From the NCBI GenBank assembly GCA_947501115.1, contig CANMVX010000002.1:62001-126000 (forward strand): a stretch of DNA of 64,000 nucleotides, in the 5' to 3' direction. The translations under genes were made by a program, and so were the position numbers. The number at the start of each line of letters is the position of its first letter. The first letter of the stretch is position 1. Origin of the DNA: Haliscomenobacteraceae bacterium. Lineage in GTDB: Bacteria; Bacteroidota; Bacteroidia; Chitinophagales; Saprospiraceae. The notes beneath the pieces were generated by a model that had not been told where the DNA came from, ran no database searches, and was given only the letters and a program-made list of their open reading frames with translations. This document shows positions 10,679-18,681 of this stretch, piece by piece.

Positions 10679-10729
10679 TTATTTTATCTGCGAAAATACC
10701 CACCACATCTCCCTGGCGATGTCCAAACT
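10679..10729 (-). pseudogene. Duplicated 3' tail of the ArsC-like phosphatase gene
   Basis: These 51 bases encode the last 16 residues plus stop of the phosphatase at 12390-12998 (SLDIAREMWWVFSQIK), unchanged at protein level. The similarity continues past the stop, so 10621-10730 matches 12331-12441 in the same orientation with about seven substitutions and one single-base indel by my count. It is a fragment only: nothing of the rest of the gene lies on this side. Confidence 0.85.
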
Positions 10730-10777
10730 TTACAACAAATTGTAGCATAATACAAACCCGATTGCGAATAATCGTAT

Positions 10778-10951
10778 TTACATCAAAATCATACGTTGAT
10801 TGGAATTAAGAATAGTGGAAAACTTTTCATTTCGAATGAATAACTTTAACTCATCTGAAAAAGGAATATAGTCTTTGGGAATATTTGATTTATTTTCTGC
10901 CGCGGGAAATACCACGCTATCTATTTCAATGCCCAATTGCTTTCTTTTCAT
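10778..10951 (-). CDS. Small hypothetical protein, 57 residues
   Basis: The open frame begins MKRKQLGIEIDSVV and ends NSNQRMILM. It is rich in Lys, Ile and Phe and has no signal peptide, membrane segment or motif that I recognise. It is divergent from the HigB-type toxin gene (153 bases apart). It could be a real small protein, or the remains of a larger gene inside the accessory patch. Confidence 0.3.
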   Translation of the reverse strand: MKRKQLGIEIDSVVFPAAENKSNIPKDYIPFSDELKLFIRNEKFSTILNSNQRMILM

Positions 10952-11104
10952 AGATTAGTGTTTACACTCTTTCATGAAAGTTTATGTCTTCAATTTCCTT
11001 GGTTTATCCAGTCATTGGGTACGGATATTTTATCTTTTTTCATAAATACTAAAATAACCGCTTTAAAATTTGGAATGTGTTATCTTTAGAGATAACTTTA
11101 TGGA

Positions 11105-11440
11105 ATGAATAGATCGATAATCTTTTTCGAAAATCACTTTATTGAATTTTACCAAATGCAAGACCAAAAGGTTAAAGATAAAATTCAATATGTTTTTGAA
11201 TTGATTAGGCAAGTTGACCAGGTTCCCGAAAAATTTTTAAAACATTTGACAGGGACCAACGGACTTTATGAAATCCGAATTGATTATCAGTCAAATATTT
11301 TCCGGATTTTCTGTTGTTTTGACCAAGGAAAACTTGTAGTTCTATTCAACGGATTTCAAAAAAAGACACAAAAAACATTGCGTAAAGAAGTGGATAAAGC
11401 TGAAAAATTAATGCAAGATTATTTTAACAACAAAATATAA
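11105..11440 (+). CDS. higB: HigB/Gp49-like toxin of a type II toxin-antitoxin pair
   Basis: A 111-residue RelE-superfamily protein. The central signature FLKHLTGTNGLYEIRIDYQS followed by a hydrophobic strand (IFRIFCCF) and LVVLFNGFQKKTQKT is characteristic of phage-derived Gp49/HigB toxins, which cleave mRNA on the ribosome. Toxin-first gene order, with the antitoxin start 6 bases after the toxin stop, is the usual HigBA arrangement. The pair lies inside a segment bounded by a direct repeat, which suggests acquisition. Intact in both genes, so presumably functional. Confidence 0.87.
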   Translation: MNRSIIFFENHFIEFYQMQDQKVKDKIQYVFELIRQVDQVPEKFLKHLTGTNGLYEIRIDYQSNIFRIFCCFDQGKLVVLFNGFQKKTQKTLRKEVDKAEKLMQDYFNNKI

Positions 11441-11445
11441 CTTTT

Positions 11446-11745
11446 ATGGAAAAGTATAAAAACATAAAAACATTTGATGAACTGATAGAACTTGAGCACG
11501 GTAAAATCGGGACAGAAAGCAGAATCAAATATGAAGAAGGTGCGCAAATGTTCATAATTAGTGAAATGTTAAAGACTGCTCGTAAGGAGGCAAAATTAAC
11601 GCAGGAAGAGTTAGCAAACAAAGCGGGAACAAAAAAAAGCTACATTTCCAAACTTGAGAACGGAAAAGGAAACATCCAACTTTCAACGTTAATACGAATT
11701 TTCGAGCAGGGCTTAAATCGCAAAATTGGACTGACTTTCCTTTAA
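11446..11745 (+). CDS. higA: HigA-like XRE-family antitoxin
   Basis: 99 residues. The helix-turn-helix of the Cro/C1 family occupies ~40-90 (LKTARKEAKLTQEELANKAG..KSYISKLENGKGNIQLSTL). The N-terminal ~35 residues are a helical extension that would cover the toxin. Antitoxins of this type repress their own operon and neutralise the toxin. The start codon follows the toxin stop by 6 bases. Its own operator cannot be picked out with certainty upstream of the toxin. Confidence 0.88.
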   Translation: MEKYKNIKTFDELIELEHGKIGTESRIKYEEGAQMFIISEMLKTARKEAKLTQEELANKAGTKKSYISKLENGKGNIQLSTLIRIFEQGLNRKIGLTFL

Positions 11746-11792
11746 ACCTATCTAACTAATAAAGGCTTGTTCTAATGGTGTCTTTATGAATT

Positions 11793-12266
11793 TTATGTTT
11801 GTTCAATTATTTTCCAAAGCCCACTTGTTTTACCTTCTCTTTTTATGACCCCTTTCTTTTTAAGTGATTCAATATGTTTTTGTACAGCAGATTCATTAAT
11901 TCCTAGTTTTTCAGACAATTGTTTTCTTGATATTTTAGGATTATCAATAATATAATCGAATACCAATTTTTGTTTATCTGTCAAATCTAATGTTGTTTCT
12001 ACTACTTGACCACCTACTTGACCACCTACTTGACCACCTACTTGACCACTTCGGAGAGCTACTAAATTATTGTGTAAGGTAACTAAAATACCACCATCTA
12101 AACTAGCTATTGTAGCTTCTGGCAATCCTGCATTTTCACAAGCTTCAAATATTTTTAATGTTCCTTGTCCCCAAGAGTCTATGAAGCCTGCCTTAAAACA
12201 AACATCTGCAATTAATGGATTTCTGGGTCTTGACACATGATACCCTTTTAAACTGGCTATTGTCAT
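11793..12266 (-). pseudogene. C-terminal remnant of an AlbA_2/RecG-like ATP-binding regulator
   Basis: 157 residues remain of a family that is normally 400-550 long. Visible are the HVSRPRNPLIADVCFKAGFIDSWGQGT motif of the divergent ATP-binding (HATPase_c_4 type) domain, a linker with four GGQV repeats, and a winged helix (~95-155: LTDKQKLVFDYIIDN...SRKQLSEKLGINESAVQKHIESLKKKGVIKREG). The Schlafen/AlbA_2 N-terminal half is absent. The frame stays open a few codons upstream (FSPIPEG before the ATG), and the break falls in a sequence resembling the central hairpin of the dispersed element. A short functional DNA-binding protein is possible but less likely than a remnant. Confidence 0.75.
12001..12050. 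repeat. 12-bp tandem repeat, about four copies
   Basis: The unit ACCTACTTGACC repeats inside the regulator remnant and encodes GGQV units on the minus strand. Such linkers are common in this protein family, so this is a coding microsatellite. Confidence 0.85.
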
Positions 12267-12290
12267 GCCTTCAGGTATCGGCGAAAAGAA
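12262..12290. repeat. Half copy of the dispersed hairpin core
   Basis: CATGCCTTCAGGTATCGGCG followed by AAAAG resembles the core stem-loop of the dispersed element (GATGCC-loop-GGCATCGGCGAAAA). It coincides with the point where the AlbA_2-like gene loses its N-terminal half. Confidence 0.45.
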
Positions 12291-12330
12291 GCAGAAAAAG
12301 TAATAGACTACGGATGATTCTTACGTTTCC

Positions 12331-12441
12331 ATCAAAGATTGGAGAAGAAGTCCAATGCTGTCCTAATTAACACTTCCGGTTGTCCAGCCTTATTTTATCT
12401 GTGAAAATACCCACCACATTTCCCTGGCGATGTCCAAACTT
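12331..12441. repeat. ~110-bp direct repeat, native copy at phosphatase 3' end
   Basis: This segment covers the end of the ArsC-like gene and ~59 bases beyond. It reappears at 10621-10730 in the same orientation. The two copies enclose the 57-codon ORF, higBA and the AlbA_2-like remnant. Confidence 0.85.
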
Positions 12442-12998
12442 CTTTCTGCGTATTTTTCTGTCTGTAAAGGGGTGCCGTCATACGCTTTCGGATCATCATA
12501 TTTGATAGGGAATCGCGCCTCCGCTCCTATTACAATGGGACATCCTTCGTCCGCATTATTACATGTCATTACCGCTCCGAATTGGGTGGAGGGATTAAAT
12601 GGATGATCGTATGTTTTGGAAAAACAAAGGATAGGATTTTCATTATCAGCGAATTTTACCGCAACTACAGGATTCTCATTTTCTGATAATTTTAATACCT
12701 GAAAGCCCTGCGATGTTAATGTTTCCAATACTTTAATGAAAATAGCCGTTGCTTCTGTACCTCCGGAGTAACAAGACACATTTTTCAAGCCAACATGATA
12801 GGCCATCGTCTGCGCCCAAATCTGAGATAAGTGGCTTCTTCTGGAATTATGGGTACAAATAAAATTTAAACGAATGGCCTCATCCGCATTTATCTTCTCT
12901 TGAATATAGTTAACAAATGGAAGTAATACTGCTTTTCGTTCATCGGAAATAGCTACTGCCTTCCATTTTGCTATTAGGCTAGTAATTTTTGAATACAT
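12390..12998 (-). CDS. ArsC-like low-molecular-weight protein-tyrosine-phosphatase family protein
   Basis: 202 residues. The phosphate-binding loop is CTHNSRRS, a C-x5-R-S motif, near residue 48, within LNFICTHNSRRSHLSQIWAQ. The aspartate that acts as general acid in the fold would be in the YDHPFNPS region, and the C-terminal part contains a conserved MTCNNADEGCP stretch. Bacteroidota proteins of this type are annotated either as arsenate reductase or as protein-tyrosine-phosphatase. No ars efflux or ArsR gene is near, so the substrate is open. The 3' end has been duplicated 1.7 kb away. Confidence 0.82.
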   Translation of the reverse strand: MYSKITSLIAKWKAVAISDERKAVLLPFVNYIQEKINADEAIRLNFICTHNSRRSHLSQIWAQTMAYHVGLKNVSCYSGGTEATAIFIKVLETLTSQGFQVLKLSENENPVVAVKFADNENPILCFSKTYDHPFNPSTQFGAVMTCNNADEGCPIVIGAEARFPIKYDDPKAYDGTPLQTEKYAERSLDIAREMWWVFSQIK

Positions 12999-13103
12999 AT
13001 CTTTCTGTTTTACTTTTTAAAAACGATTGTTGAGGACTTATTATTTAAGTCATTAAAGAGAAATATTTAAGTTGTATTAAATTTGAGTTAAAAATAACAA
13101 TTC

Positions 13104-13466
13104 ATGGGAAATATGAAAGATCATAATGAGAAAATAGCCAGCATGACTTTTGCCTCTGTTTATCCTCATTATGTTAATAAAGTGGAGAAAAAAGGAAGAA
13201 GCAAAGAAGAGTTGCACCAGGTGATTTATTGGTTAACTGGCTTTAATGAAGATAAAATTAATCAGCTCATTAATGATAATGTTACTTTTGCCGATTTTTT
13301 TCAGCAGGCAACCCTTCACGACAATGCGCATCTTATAACAGGAATGATTTGCGGGTACCGGATAGAAGAAATTGAAAATCCGCTGACCCAAAAAGTAAGA
13401 TTTCTGGATAAATTAGTGGATGAGTTAGCCAAAGGTCGGAAGATGGAGAAAATTCTTCGAAAATAG
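13104..13466 (+). CDS. DUF2200 family protein
   Basis: 120 residues, small, soluble, no signal peptide. The segments IASMTFASVYPHYVNKVEKKGR, VIYWLTGF, VTFADFFQQATLHDNAHLITGMICGYRIEEIENPLTQKVRFLDKLVDELAKGR match what I remember of DUF2200, a widespread family of unknown function. An alternative start is the Met four codons in. It is divergent from the phosphatase gene, with 105 bases between them for both promoters. Confidence 0.8.
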   Translation: MGNMKDHNEKIASMTFASVYPHYVNKVEKKGRSKEELHQVIYWLTGFNEDKINQLINDNVTFADFFQQATLHDNAHLITGMICGYRIEEIENPLTQKVRFLDKLVDELAKGRKMEKILRK

Positions 13467-13573
13467 TTTAACAAAAATATTGAAGCTATTCCAAATGTTT
13501 TTTAAACCTATAATTGCGTAATTTTGAAATAAATATTTATTTTTATGAAATATAACCATTACGCTGAATTTTA

Positions 13574-15289
13574 ATGTTCAAGTTACTTGATTTCAATATA
13601 ACTGCCATTACTTTCTTGACAGTTCTCCTACATACAAATTTGAAGTGTCAGGATACTATTGTTACGAAAATAATAGATTTACCTTTTCATATAAGATCAA
13701 TGGCCAATGATGAAAAGGGTCAGATTTTCATTGAATCTCCAAAAGGACTTTATCAGTTTAATGGAAACAAATATTGGTTAATTAACCCTAACTATAACAA
13801 AGGAACCTTATTCTTTTATAAAGGAAAACTAACCAATCAGCAGGAATTTAAAAAAAAGAATAATTATTTTTTTGGTGATTGGATAAAAAATGAAGTTTGG
13901 CTTCCATTTCTTCCTAAGGGCTCATCTAAATTGATTTGTTATGCCAGAGATAATAGTGGAAACCAGTATCTGGGTTCAAAAAATCAAATATTCAAAATAG
14001 AGGTAAAAAATAAGTTTAAAACAATCTTAAATGGATTATCTACCAGAGATATATCCTTCATAAATAGTGATTTATATATTAATACCTATGAGGGTATTTT
14101 TAGAAATGAAGAACGAATTTTGCCGAAAATTTCATTTGCGGATGGAATGTTATATCAAAATGAAGATAGTTCAATTCTTTTTACCGCAAACAAAGAAATT
14201 ATAAAATATAGTCTATTAGACAATACTACAAAAATAGATAATCTACACTATCTGGGAGACTTAAATTTCATATCAAAAATAATATCATACAAAGGAAATG
14301 TTTTTATTGGAACCCGATTTGGGTTTGTCGATTATAAAAGGAAAGTTTTTTTGATTAAGAATCTGGGAATTAATGATTTGGCAATCATTGACGACAAGGT
14401 CTTTATATCTACCTATAAAGGGGTTTACATATATGACGGCAAAACCATTCAAAAATCTCCTGTATTTATTGATGGATTAATTAATTCTATTCAAAAAATT
14501 GGTTCAAATTATTGGCTGTCAACTAATAAAGGTTTGTTTTTGTATTTGGCAAATAGTAAAAATTATGAAAAAATAATACTTAATAAAGATTTTCCATCAT
14601 TGGAATGTAATTCGGTTCTTAAAGATAAGAATGGCTTTTATTGGGCTAGTACAGCTGCAGGTCTTTACCGTTTTCAAAAAATTAATGATAAAATTGAATG
14701 CTATTTGCCTGGTGTAGAATTCAATAAACGTTCTTTCCTTAATCATAAGGACATTTTCTATTTTGGAAGTGTGCAAGGAATTGTAAGTTTTAATCCAACA
14801 GATTTTCCAGAATATCTCAAAAATGAAAGAAGCCTTTCCATTTGGATTTTTTTTGGATTGGCAATTATAGTTCTTTCTATCTCAGGGGTTATTTTTTTTA
14901 GGAGAAGGAAAAAATCAAAGATTATTGAACAACCAATGAGTGATGATTATTTGGAAAATGAGCAGGAAAAATTTCTAGTTGATTTGGGAAATTATGTATT
15001 AGAAAATTTAGCTTCGGTTTCAGTAGAAGACTTAATTGTTTATGAACAAATGAATAAAAAATCCTTTTATAGATACATGAATCAAAATTACAATGTGTTA
15101 CCAAGTATGCTAATTCAAACCATCAAAGAATTGAAAGCTAGAAGTCTGATAAGAGAAAATCCAGGCATTCAAATGGAAATAGTAGCCAAAAATGTAGGAT
15201 ATTCTTTATCCCATTTGTTTTTGGTTTTAAAAGAAAATGAGGTAGTTCTAAATGATAAAATAAAAGTATTAAAACATCTAAAATATTGA
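13574..15289 (+). CDS. Propeller-sensor membrane regulator with AraC-like C-terminus
   Basis: 571 residues. A signal peptide or N-terminal anchor (1-26) precedes a periplasmic region of repeated beta strands such as GLYQFNGNKYWLINP, NGLSTRDISFINSDLYINTYEGIF and SNYWLSTNKGLFLY, the look of two-component-regulator propeller blades. One membrane segment lies at ~420-440 (IWIFFGLAIIVLSISGVIFF), then basic residues. The cytoplasmic end (~465-560) resembles a degenerate AraC helix-turn-helix (SVEDLIVYEQMNKKSFYRYMNQN...IVAKNVGYSLSHLFLVLKE). There is no kinase domain. It is a one-protein signal-to-DNA switch and probably controls the FISUMP gene that follows in the same direction. Confidence 0.65.
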   Translation: MFKLLDFNITAITFLTVLLHTNLKCQDTIVTKIIDLPFHIRSMANDEKGQIFIESPKGLYQFNGNKYWLINPNYNKGTLFFYKGKLTNQQEFKKKNNYFFGDWIKNEVWLPFLPKGSSKLICYARDNSGNQYLGSKNQIFKIEVKNKFKTILNGLSTRDISFINSDLYINTYEGIFRNEERILPKISFADGMLYQNEDSSILFTANKEIIKYSLLDNTTKIDNLHYLGDLNFISKIISYKGNVFIGTRFGFVDYKRKVFLIKNLGINDLAIIDDKVFISTYKGVYIYDGKTIQKSPVFIDGLINSIQKIGSNYWLSTNKGLFLYLANSKNYEKIILNKDFPSLECNSVLKDKNGFYWASTAAGLYRFQKINDKIECYLPGVEFNKRSFLNHKDIFYFGSVQGIVSFNPTDFPEYLKNERSLSIWIFFGLAIIVLSISGVIFFRRRKKSKIIEQPMSDDYLENEQEKFLVDLGNYVLENLASVSVEDLIVYEQMNKKSFYRYMNQNYNVLPSMLIQTIKELKARSLIRENPGIQMEIVAKNVGYSLSHLFLVLKENEVVLNDKIKVLKHLKY

Positions 15290-15555
15290 AATTTAATAGT
15301 TTGTAAATTATATTTTGTGCATTATAACATGTAAAAATTCAATATTGAGGCAGGGTACAAAATAAGAGGGTAGGAATCCTATTTTCGTATAGTTTTTTTT
15401 CGCCTTTAGGAGGCTCACTTCCTATTCTTGTTTCATTAAAACAAAATGATATGAAACAGGAAAATCGATGTACCTATCAAATCCGGATTCTATCCGGTTT
15501 CTCCCAGATTCCAAAAATATGTTGGATTTTGGTGTGTGAGATTTTATCTCCAAAA

Positions 15556-16503
15556 ATGTTTAAACAAATCCTGTTATTGTTGGGCGTTTGGCTATCTATA
15601 AGTTTAAATGCCCAAGTAATTAACAGTCAATCGTTGGAAAGCGTTGAACGGAACAAGCGAAACACTTCTTTTAACATCGAAGAGATCAAAGTTCGATGGA
15701 AAAAGGCGGCATTAGAGAATTGCCCGGGGGTTCCTTGTATTATCAATCCGCCACCTGGACCAGCTAGTACTGCTTGTGGATCTACTACATCAGTATCGGA
15801 TGTGGATGGAAATAATTACAATACAGTTGCTATTGGTACTCAATGTTGGACAAAGGAAAACTTAAGAGTAAGAAAATATAATGACGGCACTGCGATTCCG
15901 TTTGATGCTTCAGGAGGTATTCTTGGTGGTAGTTCAGGTGTTACCTGGGGTGGGTTGACTTATGGCGCACATACGCTATATGAGCACGATAGTACGGCAA
16001 CTCCCTCTAATCTCACATCTTACGGATATCTATATAATTGGTATGCAGCAAAGGGTATTGCATCCATTGGAAGCACGACATATAAAAATATTTGCCCGCT
16101 CGGATGGCACGTACCTACAGACGCAGAATGGACAATTTTGATTCAAACCTTAGATCCTTCTCAACTTGTAAATAGTGGAAATATTTTAACTCTTACTGGA
16201 TCCCAGAGCACAATTGCTGGCGGTAAATTAAAAGCAAAAGGGACTACTTTTTGGAGTTCTCCTAATCAGGATGCAACTGATGAAACTGGCTTTTCCGCTC
16301 TTCCGGGTGGTTATCGCCAAAATACAGGTGGTTTCAATGATATATTGTTCGATGCTAACTTTTGGAGTGCCACCGAGTTCGACGCCACCTTTGCTTGGAA
16401 ACGCAATTTATACTACTTCTTTGGCGATATTTATAGGGAATATAACGTCTGCGAAAAGGAAACTGGTATGTCTGTTCGTTGCCTTAAAAATTCTATAAAT
16501 TAG
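15556..16503 (+). CDS. FISUMP-domain (Fib_succ_major) exported protein
   Basis: 315 residues from the ATG at 15556, chosen because MFKQILLLLGVWLSISLNAQ is a clean signal peptide; the longer frame from 15451 would bury it. A short spacer rich in Lys and Pro is followed by one FISUMP domain (~75-315): [68 protein letters not shown] and the terminal MSVRCLKN. The fold is C-type-lectin-like and surface exposed. The same domain occurs in the two big cassette proteins. Its last ~45 codons hold many NNC/NNT codons of the type seen in DGR variable regions. Confidence 0.85.
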   Translation: MFKQILLLLGVWLSISLNAQVINSQSLESVERNKRNTSFNIEEIKVRWKKAALENCPGVPCIINPPPGPASTACGSTTSVSDVDGNNYNTVAIGTQCWTKENLRVRKYNDGTAIPFDASGGILGGSSGVTWGGLTYGAHTLYEHDSTATPSNLTSYGYLYNWYAAKGIASIGSTTYKNICPLGWHVPTDAEWTILIQTLDPSQLVNSGNILTLTGSQSTIAGGKLKAKGTTFWSSPNQDATDETGFSALPGGYRQNTGGFNDILFDANFWSATEFDATFAWKRNLYYFFGDIYREYNVCEKETGMSVRCLKNSIN

Positions 16504-16822
16504 GAAAAAAATTAAATTACCTAAAAAGTTTTGAATTAAGAATAGTTGATTTAAAAGGTAATTAATTACTCCCAGTTACTTTCAAATTCTGCCTAAAAGG
16601 CATCATTTATTTTATCTGCCAGTCATTCAACCTGTCTAATTGGCGCTTTCTACGGTGGTATGTAAGATGGGTTGGTTCTATTATGGAAAACAATGGTGAT
16701 AGTAGAGTAATTATTTTATTTACACCTATTTATTGAGGGAGGATGCCATTTTGGTATTCCTCCCTTTTCTTTTTATAAATTAGCTTTATTCCTAAAGAAA
16801 ATAGTTTATTTTAGCTAGGTAA
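16504..16822. other. Intergenic region between FISUMP gene and GH9 gene
   Basis: 319 bases without a plausible gene. The only structure I can see is the terminator at 16737-16775; the first 230 bases may be a long 3' untranslated region. Confidence 0.6.
16737..16775 (+). terminator. Rho-independent terminator
   Basis: GGGAGGATGCCA pairs with TGGTATTCCTCCC around a TTT loop (one bulged T), followed by TTTTCTTTTT. It would end transcription coming from the FISUMP gene. Confidence 0.8.
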
Positions 16823-16831
16823 ATGTATGTT

Positions 16832-18610
16832 ATGACCCAAAAAATTTTCCTCCTCTTTTTATTCCTGGCCTGTAAAGGCGTTTCCCAAGACGTTCATATT
16901 CGTGTTAATCTAATTGGCTATGAAGCTTCTCATCCTAAAAAGGCATTGATTTTGTCAAAAACGCCAATTAATGATGCATGGTTTATTTTTCAGGAAAATG
17001 GGAAAAAGGTGAAAGAAATTAACCCAATTCTTTTGAAAGGGGAAAATTGGGCTCCGTTTGATTATTATTATGAATGTAATTTTACTGATATAACCTCTTC
17101 CGGCACCTACTTTTTGTCCAATAACGCCCAAACTTTACGTTCAGAAAAGTTTTTGATAGGAAATTATCCGCCCATTCACGAATCTGTCGTAGGTTTCATG
17201 CAAACGCAACGATGTGGATTCAATCCTTTTACCAAAGAGGTATGTCATCCTCTCGATGGAAAAAGTTTTTACGGAAACAGACCTGATTCCTCTTATGTTG
17301 ACGCAACAGGTGGCTGGCATGATGCTGGTGATCAGTTGAAATATCTGATAACAGGTAGTAATGCAACAGCCAGAATGTTAATGGTTTATCAATGGAATCC
17401 TAACGTTTTTGAAGATAAAGTGAATGATCTCGGCCTCCCTCAGCCTAATGGAATAGCTGATGTTTTGGATGAGGCTAAGTGGGGATTGGATTGGATTCAT
17501 AAGCTTCACCCAAGCAGGGAGGAATTAATCCATCAGGTAGCTGACGATCGCGATCACCTTGGATTTAAAATGCCTCATGAAGATGCCGCAAATTACGGAT
17601 GGGGTAAAAATAAATACCGACCTGCCTATTTTGCCAATGGTAAACCTCAGGGATTAGGTAAATATAAAAGTGAATCCACAGGGGTTTCTAACGTTGCAGG
17701 TAGGTCGGCCGCAGCTTTAGCGTTGGGTTACCAGGTCTTTAAAGATATTCCCGGACATCTTCCTTTTGCAGCCCAGTGTCTTCAGGATGCGATAGAATTA
17801 TTTGAAATGGGAAAAAAAAGGGAGGGTTTTCAACAAGGAAATAGTTATGGTGCTCCGTATAGATATAATGAGCGTACTTGGGCAGATGACATGGAATGGG
17901 GAGCTGCAGCTCTTTTTAAAGCCACTGGAGATAAAAAATATCTCAACGGTGCATTACATTATGCCGATGTGATTGGCGTCACTTCCTGGATGGAAATGGA
18001 TTCCGCCGCGCATTATGAAATGTATCCTTATGTGAATATGGGGCATTATGCTCTTTGGCAAGTGGTTGACGATAAAATTATCAGAAACAAACTAGCTGAT
18101 TATTATGAACATAATCTGCTTAAAATTCAAGAAAGGGCAGATAGGAACGCTTATGGGGTAGGGCATCTTTTTATCTGGTGTTCTAATAATCTGGCCGCAG
18201 CAGTGGCAACGCAGGCATTATTATATGAACAAATGACAGGCGATGTTCAATTTCGACCTTTACTTCAGAATCACCTGAACTGGTTATTTGGCCTTAATCC
18301 CTGGGGTACCAGCATGATTACGGGCATTCCGGCCAATGGGGAATTCCCGTTAGATGTACACATGCCATTTTGGATATTGAATAAACAAGTGGTTCCCGGA
18401 AGTCTGGTCGATGGTCCCCTTTGGTCTAGTATTCATGATAAAATGTTGGCTATCAGACTAAATGAACCAGACGAGTTCGCTCATTTGCAGCCTGACCATA
18501 TTAAATATTGGGATGATTTTGCAGATTATTCTACCAATGAACCTACTATGGATGGTTCGGCAGATTTAATGCTACTTCTGGCTCATTTTGCAAAACCTAA
18601 AATCAAATGA
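16832..18610 (+). CDS. Glycoside hydrolase family 9 enzyme (endoglucanase-like)
   Basis: 592 residues from the ATG at 16832 (MTQKIFLLFLFLACKGVSQ, signal peptide); an ATG three codons earlier is possible. Residues ~20-105 are the Ig-like CelD N-terminal domain (VHIRVNLIGYEASHPKKALIL). The (alpha/alpha)6 catalytic barrel follows with GGWHDAGDQLKY (catalytic and nucleophile-activating Asp), FGLNPWGTSMITG and NEPTMDGSADLMLLLAHF, where the Glu is the usual acid. GH9 enzymes cut beta-1,4-glucans; some members act on other beta-glucosides. There is no T9SS sorting domain, so it is probably periplasmic. A sulfatase and ThuA gene lie nearby. Confidence 0.9.
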   Translation: MTQKIFLLFLFLACKGVSQDVHIRVNLIGYEASHPKKALILSKTPINDAWFIFQENGKKVKEINPILLKGENWAPFDYYYECNFTDITSSGTYFLSNNAQTLRSEKFLIGNYPPIHESVVGFMQTQRCGFNPFTKEVCHPLDGKSFYGNRPDSSYVDATGGWHDAGDQLKYLITGSNATARMLMVYQWNPNVFEDKVNDLGLPQPNGIADVLDEAKWGLDWIHKLHPSREELIHQVADDRDHLGFKMPHEDAANYGWGKNKYRPAYFANGKPQGLGKYKSESTGVSNVAGRSAAALALGYQVFKDIPGHLPFAAQCLQDAIELFEMGKKREGFQQGNSYGAPYRYNERTWADDMEWGAAALFKATGDKKYLNGALHYADVIGVTSWMEMDSAAHYEMYPYVNMGHYALWQVVDDKIIRNKLADYYEHNLLKIQERADRNAYGVGHLFIWCSNNLAAAVATQALLYEQMTGDVQFRPLLQNHLNWLFGLNPWGTSMITGIPANGEFPLDVHMPFWILNKQVVPGSLVDGPLWSSIHDKMLAIRLNEPDEFAHLQPDHIKYWDDFADYSTNEPTMDGSADLMLLLAHFAKPKIK

Positions 18611-18681
18611 TTTAATCTTTACGTTCGATAAATGGAATGATACTTATTATTCGAACGAACAGTCAAAAAAGCACACTTTTT

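Larger units (their letters stand above)
10217..11104. other. Gene-poor stretch with dispersed repeat, phosphatase scar and small ORF
   Basis: No convincing full gene lies here. It holds a copy of the dispersed hairpin element (10359-10597), a duplicated 3' tail of the ArsC-like phosphatase gene (10621-10730), and a 57-codon minus-strand ORF (10778-10951). The last 150 bases before the toxin gene are A+T-rich and probably carry its promoter. Confidence 0.6.
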
